Shown here piece after piece: positions 35,027 through 42,847 of a stretch of 64,000 nt of DNA. Each line of letters opens with the position of its first letter. Position 1 is the first letter of the stretch. The position numbers were made by a program, and so were the translations under genes. The notes under the pieces were generated by a model. It was not told where the DNA came from, made no database searches, and was given only the letters and a program-made list of their open reading frames with translations. This DNA is from Actinomadura hallensis (GTDB lineage Bacteria; Actinomycetota; Actinomycetes; Streptosporangiales; Streptosporangiaceae), in contig NZ_VFPO01000001.1 of the NCBI RefSeq assembly GCF_006716765.1, positions 5,084,001-5,148,000 of the forward strand. Direction: 5' to 3'.

Positions 35027-35799
35027 CTCCCTGAGGAACTCGTCCCTGTGCGCAACGGCGAGTCCCAGCAGCTCCGCCGCGACTGGACGGGCCGCTTCCC
35101 GCTTGATCCCGAGCAGCTCGACGGTTTGGCGGCGCAACCGCCTACGGAGGTTCTGCTGAAGATGCCCGCTCCCCGGGAAGTGCGGGGGAGCGACTTCGAG
35201 TCTGATCTCGGCGGCGAGTCGCCTGGCGACGTCCACCAGGCGGTCCCGCGTGATGAGGCCGTGGGCGCCGAGTTCGGCGGCGAGGTGCTGCTCAAGGACC
35301 TCGTAAATGCGTCCTTCCCTCTGATCAGATCGGTGAGCATCGCGTCGCCGAGCCGCGCGCCACCCGGACTCTTGTTGAAGTCGATATGGGACAGGACGCC
35401 CGCAAGGTCGTCGTTGTACTTCTCCAGCCCCTTCGGGGCATCGCTGAGAGCGTTGCCCACCATGGTCGTGACGCCGAGCAGCCCCGACCAGGCTGATTCC
35501 GGCGGCACGAAGAGTTCTTCCGCGTACTCGTCAGGATCGTCGGCGGCGTCGGCCGCCTCGGCTTCGTCGCCCGTCCGCGCCAGCTCCCGGGCGTACCCGC
35601 GGCGGCGTGCCTCGGCGAAGACGTCCGAGCTTCGCTTGAGCAGGAGAAGCGCGGACACGTGGTTCCGGGCCGCCGCCACGTCGATCTTCTTCAGCTGCGA
35701 CGCGGCGTCGTCGATGAGTGAGCGTACCTGGTGGGGGTCGTGACCGGGGGCAACGTCAAACCATTCTTCCGGAGCGTTACGCCGATCGGCCGTCGACAC
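35024..35799 (-). pseudogene. HsdM N-terminal-domain remnant (type I restriction-modification)
   Basis: From GTG 35799 the frame reads LIDDAASQLKKIDVAAARNH, SALLLLKRSSDVFAEARRR, DDPDEYAEELFVPPESAW and GARLGDAMLTDLI. That is the helical N-terminal domain of type I DNA methylases (HsdM_N). The catalytic NPPY part never follows. Instead, after a one-base shift near 35307, it continues IYEVLEQHLAAELGAHGL to FLRE-stop at 35024, a stretch I cannot assign. The length (776 nt) fits one missing base in a 258-codon frame. It overlaps the end of rloB. It is either a decayed, internally deleted hsdM or a frameshifted unusual fusion. Confidence 0.6.
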
Positions 35800-36384
35800 C
35801 CAGCAGTTCCAGGAGCCGGTAGAAATCCGTCTGCGGTCACGTTTATACGGGTCGCAGTTATCGGCGTGGCCGGATGCCGCAGGCTCATCCTTCGCACGGC
35901 AATGGCCTTCCCAGCAGCGATCAGCGAGCTGGCGAGCCAGGTGCACGGCGCCTCCCCGCCGATTCCATAATTCGGCGAACTGCTTACCGTTCAGCGACTT
36001 CGACTTCTCATCGCTGTTCTTCCCTCCACCGTCCTTGCCGTAGTACTCGAACTGCGGAACAGAATTGAGTTTCCGGACGATCCGCTCGTTATCGGTCGAC
36101 AGCTGCGCCGGCGGACCGGGTGCGAAGTGCAGCCAAAGCCACAGGTCGAACGAGGGCGTTGAGTAGGCCACCTTGATACCGTTCGCCTCGGCCAGCCGCA
36201 TCGCCTCGCGGAGGTCCGGGTTCTGGTCGCGGTCGAAGACGGCCCAAACCTGGTTCCGGCCCCCGGCTGGCAGCTTCCTTTTGAACTCGATCGCGCGCTT
36301 GACCGCCGGGGTGGGCTTGAAACCCTTGTTGGGCTGGCTGCGGGGCTCAAGATTGATCTCTTCTTGCCCTTCGGCGTCATGCAC
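35777..36384 (-). pseudogene. rloB: RloB-like protein, frameshifted and short at the N-terminus
   Basis: Core RloB blocks are clear: QVWAVFDRDQNPDLREAMRL and NGIKVAYSTPSFDLWLWLHF. The family ending (KRD then PQTDFYRLLELLGVD) needs one extra base near 35834-35837; without it the frame runs on into the hsdM remnant. The usual N-terminal EG-TE-YF region is missing: the frame begins at a GTG overlapping the rloA stop with about 30 residues before the core. RloA/RloB pairs are linked to type I restriction loci (the name means restriction-linked ORF). Predicted non-functional. Confidence 0.65.
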
Positions 36385-37621
36385 ACGCCTCCGCGTCGCG
36401 CGAGCGGAGCACTTCCGCGGTCTTTCCCGCGATCACCCGTGGTACACCGCCATAACCGCCCGCCAGGTAGTGCCTGTCGAGCGCCTCCCCCTTGCGGGGA
36501 CGGGCATCGGTGAGCGGATACAGCTCCGACTCGCCCGTCTTGCCCTTGATGACGATTCGGACCTGATCACGCTCCAGCGGCGGGAAGGGGTGAAGGGTAC
36601 CGAGCAGTGCGGCGTCCTGGCTCGTGCACACCAACTGCGCATGGTTCTTGTTGGTCTTCGGGTCTTGGAAGACACGCAGGATCTCAGCGACAAGCGATGG
36701 ATGCAGACTGGTTTCGAGTTCGTCCACCAGGAGCACGGCGCCTGTGTCCAAAGCTTCGATCATCGGTCCGATAAACGAGAACCACGCACGCGTGCCTTGC
36801 GATTCGAGGTGGTAACTCAGCGGAACGGATTCGGCCTTGCCTCTATGCTGCAACCGAATCTGCACACGGCTGTCGACCAGTTCCACCTCGACGCCGTCGA
36901 TGCCCAGGTCAGCGACTTTCAGCAGGTCGATGATCCAGTCTCTGGTTGCGGGGTCACGGAACTTCTCGGCCGTGAAACCGCTCCGTGACCCCTCTTTCCC
37001 GTCCGCGCCGATGAACCACAGATTCTGCTTGAACCAGTTGTATACCGGGCTCAGTTGCTCATGATTGAACGCGGCGGCGACGGTGAGGAACAGCGCGTCC
37101 GGACGGGTCCTGGGGACGAGAGCCTCCTTCTCTCCCTTCAGCCCCTCGCCCGGGAACCTGAACGGTTCCCTCCTGTCGGCGTCTCGTTCGAACCACACCT
37201 GCCTGCGCGCCTGCCCACCGGGATGGGCGTGCAGCCACTCGCTCTCCACCCTCTCGTCGGACACTTCGAACCCGTAAACGTAGCGATCACCGCCCACGAC
37301 GATGTTGACCTCGAACAGCGATGTCTCGTCTACGGCCTCCGGGTCGAGGAGGAAGGGCTCACGCGGTATACGATCCCGCGCTATCCACTGGTCCAGCGAC
37401 TCCAGCACGGCTCTCCGCATCCACCGCATCGCGTGCAGGACGCTGGACTTGCCGGACGCATTCGCCCCATAGATCACTACAGCGGGCAGGTAGGCCGCCG
37501 CTGGATCTTCGGCCAGGGCTGCCGGACGACCGGAGCCCAGATTGAACCGGCTGGCAGCCGTCCAGAGTTCGAACTCGTCACGGAACGACCTGTGGTTCGC
37601 TCCGCGGAACCTCAGTAGCAT
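36377..37621 (-). CDS. rloA: RloA-like AAA ATPase
   Basis: A 414-residue ATPase of the OLD/ABC-like AAA class used in many phage-defence pairs. Walker A is YGANASGKSSVLHAM near residues 50-64, an ABC-type signature-like HLESQGTRAWFSFIG lies near 270-284, and Walker B VLLVDELETSLHP near 292-304. It is followed by QLVCTSQDAALLGT. The N-terminus LLRFRGANHRSFRDEFEL is standard. The gene looks intact but its partner RloB is damaged. The ATG at 37621 has GAGGGG upstream. The 190-bp gap to the next gene holds a possible -10 (TAGGAT, minus strand) and a doubtful 48-codon frame. Confidence 0.85.
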   Translation of the reverse strand: MLLRFRGANHRSFRDEFELWTAASRFNLGSGRPAALAEDPAAAYLPAVVIYGANASGKSSVLHAMRWMRRAVLESLDQWIARDRIPREPFLLDPEAVDETSLFEVNIVVGGDRYVYGFEVSDERVESEWLHAHPGGQARRQVWFERDADRREPFRFPGEGLKGEKEALVPRTRPDALFLTVAAAFNHEQLSPVYNWFKQNLWFIGADGKEGSRSGFTAEKFRDPATRDWIIDLLKVADLGIDGVEVELVDSRVQIRLQHRGKAESVPLSYHLESQGTRAWFSFIGPMIEALDTGAVLLVDELETSLHPSLVAEILRVFQDPKTNKNHAQLVCTSQDAALLGTLHPFPPLERDQVRIVIKGKTGESELYPLTDARPRKGEALDRHYLAGGYGGVPRVIAGKTAEVLRSRDAEACA

Positions 37622-37811
37622 GACGGGCCCCTCAACTCGGGATCTGAATCCATCCTAAGCTTTTCTGTGCAGTTCTCCTACACGAATGAGCCTTAAACTG
37701 GCGCAGCACGAGGAATTGCATCTGGCGCAGCTCACCCAGCAGTACGTCCCTCCACCTGCCGCGGGGGAACCGAAGCGACGGCGTCCTCGCCGGACGAGAG
37801 CAGCCGTTGAG

Positions 37812-38555
37812 TCAGGGGACGAGGGTGAGTGAGGCCAGATCGCGGGCGTGGTGGGCGTGGCGGGTGGTCATGGTGCGGAACATCTCGTCGCCGCGGGGGG
37901 TGCGTTCGACGAGCATCGAGGCGCCGATGGACATGACGATGCCGTGGAAGGCGTGGCGGCGGTAGGCGTCCCAGCAGTCGTCCCAGGTGAGGGTGACGCC
38001 GCGGGACGTGGGGGCCTGGTGGTAGCGCTCGACGAGGGTGCGTTCGCAGTCGCGGCGGACCTCGACGGGGAGGCTGGAGCCGAGGAAGTAGGCGAGGTCG
38101 GCCGCGCCGGGGCCGTAGGCGCAGGTCTGCAAGTCCAGGACGGCGGCGCGGGGGCCGCCGAACAGCAGGTCGTCGGCGCGGAAGTCGCCGTGGAAGAGGG
38201 TGGAGGGGCCCTCGCGGCCGGCCAGGTAGGCGCCGAGGGAGGGCAGGAAGTCCTCGATCAGGCCGAGGACGTCGGGGTCCAGGTCCGCGCCGTAGCGTTC
38301 CTTGAAGCCGTCGTAGAGGCCGGTGACCATCGCGGCGGTGAAGGCGGCCGACTCGGCGTCGTGGCGGTTGAGCCAGGGCAGGGCGGCGAGTCCGGGGTCG
38401 TCCCAGCCGGCGGCGTGCAGGGCGGCCATCTCGTCGATCGCGGCGGCGGCGTCCTCGGGGGCGACGACGGCGAGCTGGTCGCCGGGCAGCGCGGGCGCGA
38501 GGTCCTCCAGCAGGACGGTGTACTCGTCCTCGTCGGGGTCGTAGGCGGAGAATTG
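37812..38555 (-). pseudogene. Phosphotransferase-family gene, 5' end lost to an IS605-type element
   Basis: The remaining 245 codons are the C-terminal part of an aminoglycoside phosphotransferase-like kinase: YTVLLEDLAPALPGDQL at the break, then TLFHGDFRADDLLFGGP (the catalytic HGD motif with Asp), VLDLQTCAYGPGAADLAYFL (metal-binding Asp) and RHAFHGIVMSIGASMLVERT. The nucleotide-binding N-terminal lobe is absent. The open frame to 38630 borrows codons from the transposon end. A DUF7064-like gene, cut at its 3' end, faces it from the other side of the element. Confidence 0.75.
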
Positions 38556-38700
38556 ACGCGCTCCCCGGCCTGAAGGCCGGGGATTCAGCCCGTGCCGCGG
38601 GTGCGGCACCTCTGTGGCTTCCTGTTTCACCGGGTCCTGCCCTCCGCTAGGCGGCGGGTCTTACGGTCCCTCCGCAGGCGTTTAGCCTCTCCGCCCGTCC
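38545..38700 (-). ncRNA. Predicted TnpB guide (omega) RNA
   Basis: TnpB nucleases use an RNA from the 3' end of their gene and the element's right end, with a guide copied from flanking DNA. Here, past the tnpB stop, two hairpins occur: 7-bp stem 38592-38598/38603-38609 and 8-bp stem 38563-38570/38575-38582 (loop TGAA). The guide would start just below about 38555, in phosphotransferase sequence. Placement is by analogy only. Confidence 0.4.
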
Positions 38701-39798
38701 GGCGGCGAGGATGTTCTTGGCGGCGTTGACGTCCCGGTCGTGGACCGCCCCGCACGGGCAGGCCCACGACCGGACGTTCAGCGGCATGGACTCGGCGACC
38801 GCCCCGCACGCCGAGCACAGTTTCGAGCTGGGGAACCAGCGGTCCACCTTGACCAGGGTCCGGCCATGCCGGGCGGCCTTGTAGGTGAGCATCTGCGTGA
38901 ACTGGCCCCATCCGGCGTCGTGCACGCTCTTGGCCAGGCGCGTGCGGGCCAGGCCCTTCACCGCCAGGTCCTCCACCATCACCGCTTGGTTCTCGCGGAC
39001 GATCCGGGTGGAGAGCTGGTGAGCGAAGTTCCGGCGCGCATCGGCCACCCGAGCATGGGCACGGGCGACCTTGACCACGGCCTTGGCGCGGTTGTTCGAT
39101 CCCTTCGCCTTGCGGGACAGGGCCTGCTGAGCCTTGCGCAACCGCCGTTCGGCGCGGCGGAGGAACCGCCGATTGCCGATCTTCCGGCCGTCCGAGAGCA
39201 CCGCGAAGTGCGTCAGGCCCAGGTCGATCCCGATCTCGGCGGCCGTCTGCGGCAGCGGCTCGCCGGCGGCCTCGACCACGAACGAGGCGAAGTACCGCCC
39301 GGCCGCGTCTTTGATCACGGTCACGCTGGACGGTTCGGACGGCAGGCGGCGGGACCAGCGCACTTTGACGTCGCCGATCTTCGGCAGGCGCAGTTTCCCT
39401 CCCGCCGTGACCTGGAAGCGGGCATTGCGGGTGAAGCGGATCGCCTGCCGGTTGTCCTTGCGGGACCGGAACCGGGGCGGGGCGGCCTTCGGCCCCTTGC
39501 GCTTGCCCGACAGCGAAGCGAAGAAGTTGCGGTAGGCGGTGTTCAGGTCGGCCAGCGCCTGCTGGAGCACCACGGCGGACACCTCGCCCAGCCAGGCACG
39601 CTGCGGGGTCTTCTTGGCCTCGGTGATGACCCGCTTGGACAGCTCGCCGTCGGAGATGTACGGCAGACCGGCCGCGTGGGCGTCCTGCCTGGCGCGCAGC
39701 CCGTCGTTGAACACCACCCGGGAGCACCCGAACGCGCGGGCCAGAGCGGCGCACTGGCCCGGGGTCGGGTAGAGGCGGAAGGTGTACCGGAGCTGCAC
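38647..39798 (-). CDS. tnpB: TnpB RNA-guided nuclease (IS605 OrfB type)
   Basis: A 383-residue TnpB. RuvC-type residues can be followed: Asp192 in IGIDLGLTHF, Glu276 in VMVEDLAVKG, and the Asp of HDRDVNAAKNI near 354-356. A four-cysteine zinc finger lies between (C328-x2-C331 and C347-x-C349). The N-terminus LRYTFRLYPTPGQ is standard. The start is a GTG at 39798. Length and motifs are those of active family members, which cut double-stranded DNA guided by an RNA from the element's end. Confidence 0.92.
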   Translation of the reverse strand: MQLRYTFRLYPTPGQCAALARAFGCSRVVFNDGLRARQDAHAAGLPYISDGELSKRVITEAKKTPQRAWLGEVSAVVLQQALADLNTAYRNFFASLSGKRKGPKAAPPRFRSRKDNRQAIRFTRNARFQVTAGGKLRLPKIGDVKVRWSRRLPSEPSSVTVIKDAAGRYFASFVVEAAGEPLPQTAAEIGIDLGLTHFAVLSDGRKIGNRRFLRRAERRLRKAQQALSRKAKGSNNRAKAVVKVARAHARVADARRNFAHQLSTRIVRENQAVMVEDLAVKGLARTRLAKSVHDAGWGQFTQMLTYKAARHGRTLVKVDRWFPSSKLCSACGAVAESMPLNVRSWACPCGAVHDRDVNAAKNILAAGRAERLNACGGTVRPAA

Positions 39799-39820
39799 GC
39801 CATGATTTTGGCATTGGTGT

Positions 39821-40009
39821 ATGACCGAGTACGAAGACATCAGAACAGGTAGACACTGTGTTCTCGCCCTGCACGCCCACTTGGTTTTCGTCACCAAGTT
39901 CCGGCATCCGGTGTTCACCGGCACCCACCTGGAGCGCGCCGGGAGTGTGGGCGGCGCTCCACTCAGCGTCCTGCGCCAGTACATCGAGCAGCAGAACCGC
40001 CCGGTCTGA
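39821..40009 (+). pseudogene. tnpA: IS200/IS605 TnpA with internal deletion
   Basis: The 62-codon frame joins the start of a Y1 transposase (HAHLVFVTKFRHPVFTGTHL) directly to its end (GSVGGAPLSVLRQYIEQQN). About 70 residues, including the HUH metal-binding motif, are missing, while the tyrosine helix remains. The join is in frame, so a short stable protein could still be made, but it cannot be an active transposase. It starts 22 bp from tnpB, divergently. Confidence 0.85.
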
Positions 40010-40020
40010 GCCGGGCAGAC

Positions 40021-40046
40021 GCTGGATCGCCCGAGGGCGATCCAGC
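40021..40046 (+). terminator. Stem-loop after tnpA
   Basis: A 12-bp perfect inverted repeat (40021-40032 with 40035-40046) is followed by TTTC, 11 nt after the tnpA stop. It looks like a terminator within the left end of the element. Confidence 0.65.
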
Positions 40047-40059
40047 TTTCCCTGCCCCG

Positions 40060-40590
40060 CTACGCGGGAGGGTCCGCTTCACCCCCGGGCCTGAAGGACC
40101 GAGCACTGCGGACGAGCCGGTAGCGCGGGAGGTCCTTGTACGGATAGACGCCGCTGACGGTGTCCCACCGCAGGTCGAAGGTGAGGCGGGTGGTCTCGGC
40201 CGACGCGAGGTCGCCGTAGGCGGCGGTGGGGTCGTCGACGACGGCGGCGGTCCCGTCGAGGGTGATGAGGGCGGGGCCGAAGGGCTCGGTGATCCGCTGC
40301 GTTCCCGTGTAGGTCCGGGTCCGGACGTCGGCGGAGCCGGGCTCGGGGAGCGGCGCGTCGTTGTCGGCGATGATGATCAGGGGCCGTCCCGGTCCGACCA
40401 GGGCGGCCCAGTACCAGGCGCGGTTCCAGTTGGGGTACAGGCCGAGGCGCACGTACCCGGCGAGGGAGCCGTCGGGAGCGGCGAAGTCGAAATAGTACGA
40501 CTCGTTCCAGAGCTGTTCCGGGCCGGGGGCGTGCAGGTCCTCGTCGGCGGGTTCCAGGTCCCAGGTGCCGTGCTGGATGATCTTGGCCAA
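40060..40590 (-). pseudogene. DUF7064/7065-like protein, 3' end lost to the IS605-type element
   Basis: An intact start (WNESYYFDFAAPDGSLAGYV; YVRLGLYPNWNRAWYWAALV) resembles proteins encoded beside phosphotransferase-family genes in mycobacteria and relatives. After about 160 residues (DLPRYRLVRSAR) the frame enters transposon sequence and stops at 40060. The expected second half is missing. The family assignment is from memory and moderately sure. Confidence 0.55.
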
Positions 40591-40755
40591 GGCGCCCTCC
40601 GAGACCGACCGAATCCGATTCTAGATCGGGATCCTAACCCGGTGGGCGCGCCCCGTCAGGGGGCATCGGGCCGGAACATGCCATTCGACGAAAAGTCAGG
40701 ACACCGGAAAGTAAGATCGCCCGCAGCCCCTCCCCCTTCGGCATTCGGAGGCCCC

Positions 40756-41586
40756 ATGGCCGAGCAGCCCGAGATCGACTCGTCCGTCCCGCACTCCGCG
40801 CGCATCTGGAACTACTGGCTGGGCGGCAAGGACAACTATCCCGTCGACCGGGAGGTCGGCGACGAGTTCCTCCGCATCTTCCCTGGGCAGGCGGACATCG
40901 CCCGGCACTCGCGGGCCTTCCTCGGCCGCGCCGTCCGGTACCTGGCGGGCGAGGCCGGCGTCCGGCAGTTCCTCGACATCGGCACCGGGCTGCCCACGGT
41001 CGACAACACCCACGAGGTCGCGCAGCGGGTCGCGCCGGACGCGCGGGTCGTGTACGTCGACAACGACCCCCTCGTCCTGACGCACGCCCGGGCGCTGCTC
41101 GCGTCCGCGCCGGAGGGCGCCACCTCCTACATCGACGCCGACATCCGCCGGCCGGACGTGATCATCGAAAGGGCCGCCGAGACGCTCGACTTCGACCGGC
41201 CGGTGGCGCTGCTGCTGCTCGGCATCCTCGGGCACCTCACCGACGAGGAGGACCCGGAGGGCGTCCTCGCCCGGCTGGTCGCGCCGCTCGCCCCGGGCAG
41301 CCACGTGGTCGTCAACGACGGCACTAACGTGCTCGGCGCGCCGGGCCCGGGCGGCGGGGGCGGCCCGGACGAGACCGCCCGCGCCCGCGCGATCGCCCGC
41401 TACGTCGAGGCGGGCGGCGTCGCCTACAACCTGCGTTCCCCCGAGCGGATCGCCGGGTTCTTCGCCGGGATGGAGCTGCTGGAGCCGGGCGTGGTGTCGG
41501 TGTCGCGGTGGCGGCCCGAGCCGTCCCCGTTCGAGGAGCCGCCCGAGGTGGACGCGTTCTGCGGCGTGGCCCGCATCCCCGGCTGA
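40756..41586 (+). CDS. SAM-dependent methyltransferase, DUF574 family (copy 3)
   Basis: A 276-residue PF04672 methyltransferase with SARIWNYWLGGKDNYPVD at residues 14-31, FLDIGTGLPT near 75, VVYVDNDPLVLTHARALL near 98 and a C-terminal MELLEPGVVSVSRWRPE. ATG 40756 follows CGGAGG at 40746-40751. It differs from the other two copies by a glycine-rich insert (GPGGGGGPDE) near residue 196. It stands alone just outside the decayed island, divergent from the truncated DUF7064-like gene. Confidence 0.9.
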   Translation: MAEQPEIDSSVPHSARIWNYWLGGKDNYPVDREVGDEFLRIFPGQADIARHSRAFLGRAVRYLAGEAGVRQFLDIGTGLPTVDNTHEVAQRVAPDARVVYVDNDPLVLTHARALLASAPEGATSYIDADIRRPDVIIERAAETLDFDRPVALLLLGILGHLTDEEDPEGVLARLVAPLAPGSHVVVNDGTNVLGAPGPGGGGGPDETARARAIARYVEAGGVAYNLRSPERIAGFFAGMELLEPGVVSVSRWRPEPSPFEEPPEVDAFCGVARIPG

Positions 41587-41716
41587 CCCCGTCCGGCGGC
41601 GCCGGCGTCTTCCGCCGCCCCTGACCGCGCGAGGTCCCGGGTGGTGGGACAGCGCGGCCGCGGGGGCCGGGACGGCGATTACCGTACCGGCAGTCGCCGT
41701 AAGGAGGGGCCGTCGG

Positions 41717-42847
41717 ATGGATCTTGAGTTCGGGGCGGCGGACGAGGAGTTCCGCGCCGAGGTGCGGGCGTGGCTGCGCGCGCACGTCCCGGCGGAGCCG
41801 CTGCCGTCGCTGGAGACCGAGGAGGGCTTCGCGGCGCACCGGGAGTGGGAGCGGACGCTCGGCGAGGCGCGCCTCGGGGTCGTGTCGTGGCCGGAGGAGT
41901 ACGGCGGGCGCGGCGTCTCCGTCCTGCAGTGGCTGATCTTCGAGGAGGAGTACTACGCGGCCGGCGCGCCGGGACGGGTCAGCCAGAACGGCATCAACCT
42001 CCTCGCGCCGACGCTGATGAAGCACGGCACGCCCGAGCAGCTCGCGCGGATCCTGCCGCCGATGGCCGCCGGCGAGGTCATCTGGGCGCAGGCGTGGTCG
42101 GAGCCGGGCGCGGGCAGCGACCTGGCGGCGCTGCGCTCCACCGCCACGCGGACGGACGGCGGCTGGCTGCTCAACGGCCAGAAGACGTGGAGCTCGCGCG
42201 CCGCGTTCGCCGACAAGGGCTTCGGGCTGTTCCGCTCCGATCCGGAGTCGTCGCGGCACAGGGGCCTCACGTACCTGATGTTCCCGCTGGACGCGGAGGG
42301 CGTGACGATCCGGCCGATCGGGCGGCTCGACGGCAAGCCCGCGTTCGCGGAGCTGTTCCTCGACCAGGTGTTCGTCCCCGACGAGGACGTCATCGGCGCG
42401 CCCGGGGACGGCTGGCGCGTCGCGATGGCCACGGCCGGCAACGAGCGCGGCCTCACGCTGCGCAGCCCGGGACGGTTCATCGCCGCCGCCGCGCGGCTCG
42501 TCGAGCTGTGGCGGGAGCGGGCCGACCCGTCCGACACCGCGCTGCGGGACCGGGTCGCCGACATCTGGATCCGGTCGCGGGCGTACCGGCTCAAGGGCTT
42601 CGAGACGATCTCGCGCAGCGAGGACGTCGGCGCCGAGTCCAGCCTCAACAAGATCTACTGGTCGGAGCTGGACGTGGCGCTGCACGAGACGGCGCTCGAC
42701 CTGCTCGGCCCGGACGGCGAGCTGTGGTCGGAGTGGCTGGAGAACTACGTGTTCTCGCTCGCCGGCCCGATCTACGCCGGCACCAACGAGATCCAGCGCA
42801 ACGTGATCGCCGAGCGGCTGCTCGGCCTGCCGAGGGGGGCGCGGTGA
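41717..42847 (+). CDS. Acyl-CoA dehydrogenase (FadE family)
   Basis: A 376-residue FAD-dependent acyl-CoA dehydrogenase. The N-terminal helical domain (GVVSWPEEYGGRGVSVLQWL), the beta-domain FAD block (WAQAWSEPGAGSDLAALRST near 127-146) and the C-terminal IYAGTNEIQRNVIAERLLGL are typical. GTG of the next acyl-CoA dehydrogenase overlaps its stop (GTGA), which suggests a two-subunit enzyme like the heterotetrameric steroid-degrading FadE pairs of actinobacteria. The convergent FadD3-like ligase supports a steroid-ring role, but the substrate is inferred. Confidence 0.92.
   Translation: MDLEFGAADEEFRAEVRAWLRAHVPAEPLPSLETEEGFAAHREWERTLGEARLGVVSWPEEYGGRGVSVLQWLIFEEEYYAAGAPGRVSQNGINLLAPTLMKHGTPEQLARILPPMAAGEVIWAQAWSEPGAGSDLAALRSTATRTDGGWLLNGQKTWSSRAAFADKGFGLFRSDPESSRHRGLTYLMFPLDAEGVTIRPIGRLDGKPAFAELFLDQVFVPDEDVIGAPGDGWRVAMATAGNERGLTLRSPGRFIAAAARLVELWRERADPSDTALRDRVADIWIRSRAYRLKGFETISRSEDVGAESSLNKIYWSELDVALHETALDLLGPDGELWSEWLENYVFSLAGPIYAGTNEIQRNVIAERLLGLPRGAR

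Larger units (their letters stand above)
38555..40100 (-). mobile_element. IS605-type element with intact tnpB and deleted tnpA
   Basis: The element carries divergent tnpA (plus) and tnpB (minus) and ends in small hairpins instead of inverted repeats, as expected for IS200/IS605. The right end is near 38555 (hairpin with GGCCTGAAGGCC). The left end is near 40085-40110, where a related word CGGGCCTGAAGGACCG occurs. Exact ends are uncertain. It cannot move on its own because tnpA is broken. Confidence 0.7.

Noticed and set aside
37686..37832. A 48-codon plus-strand frame (start SLKLAQHEELHLAQL) in the gap between rloA and the phosphotransferase fragment
   Set aside because: No ribosome site, no family, and its end overlaps the convergent gene. 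It may be a gene scrap, but I cannot support it as a gene.
39998..40020. Small hairpin around CCCGG-TCTGAG-CCGGG at the tnpA stop considered as an attachment site
   Set aside because: It overlaps the tnpA end and is better explained as part of the element's left-end secondary structure next to the terminator.
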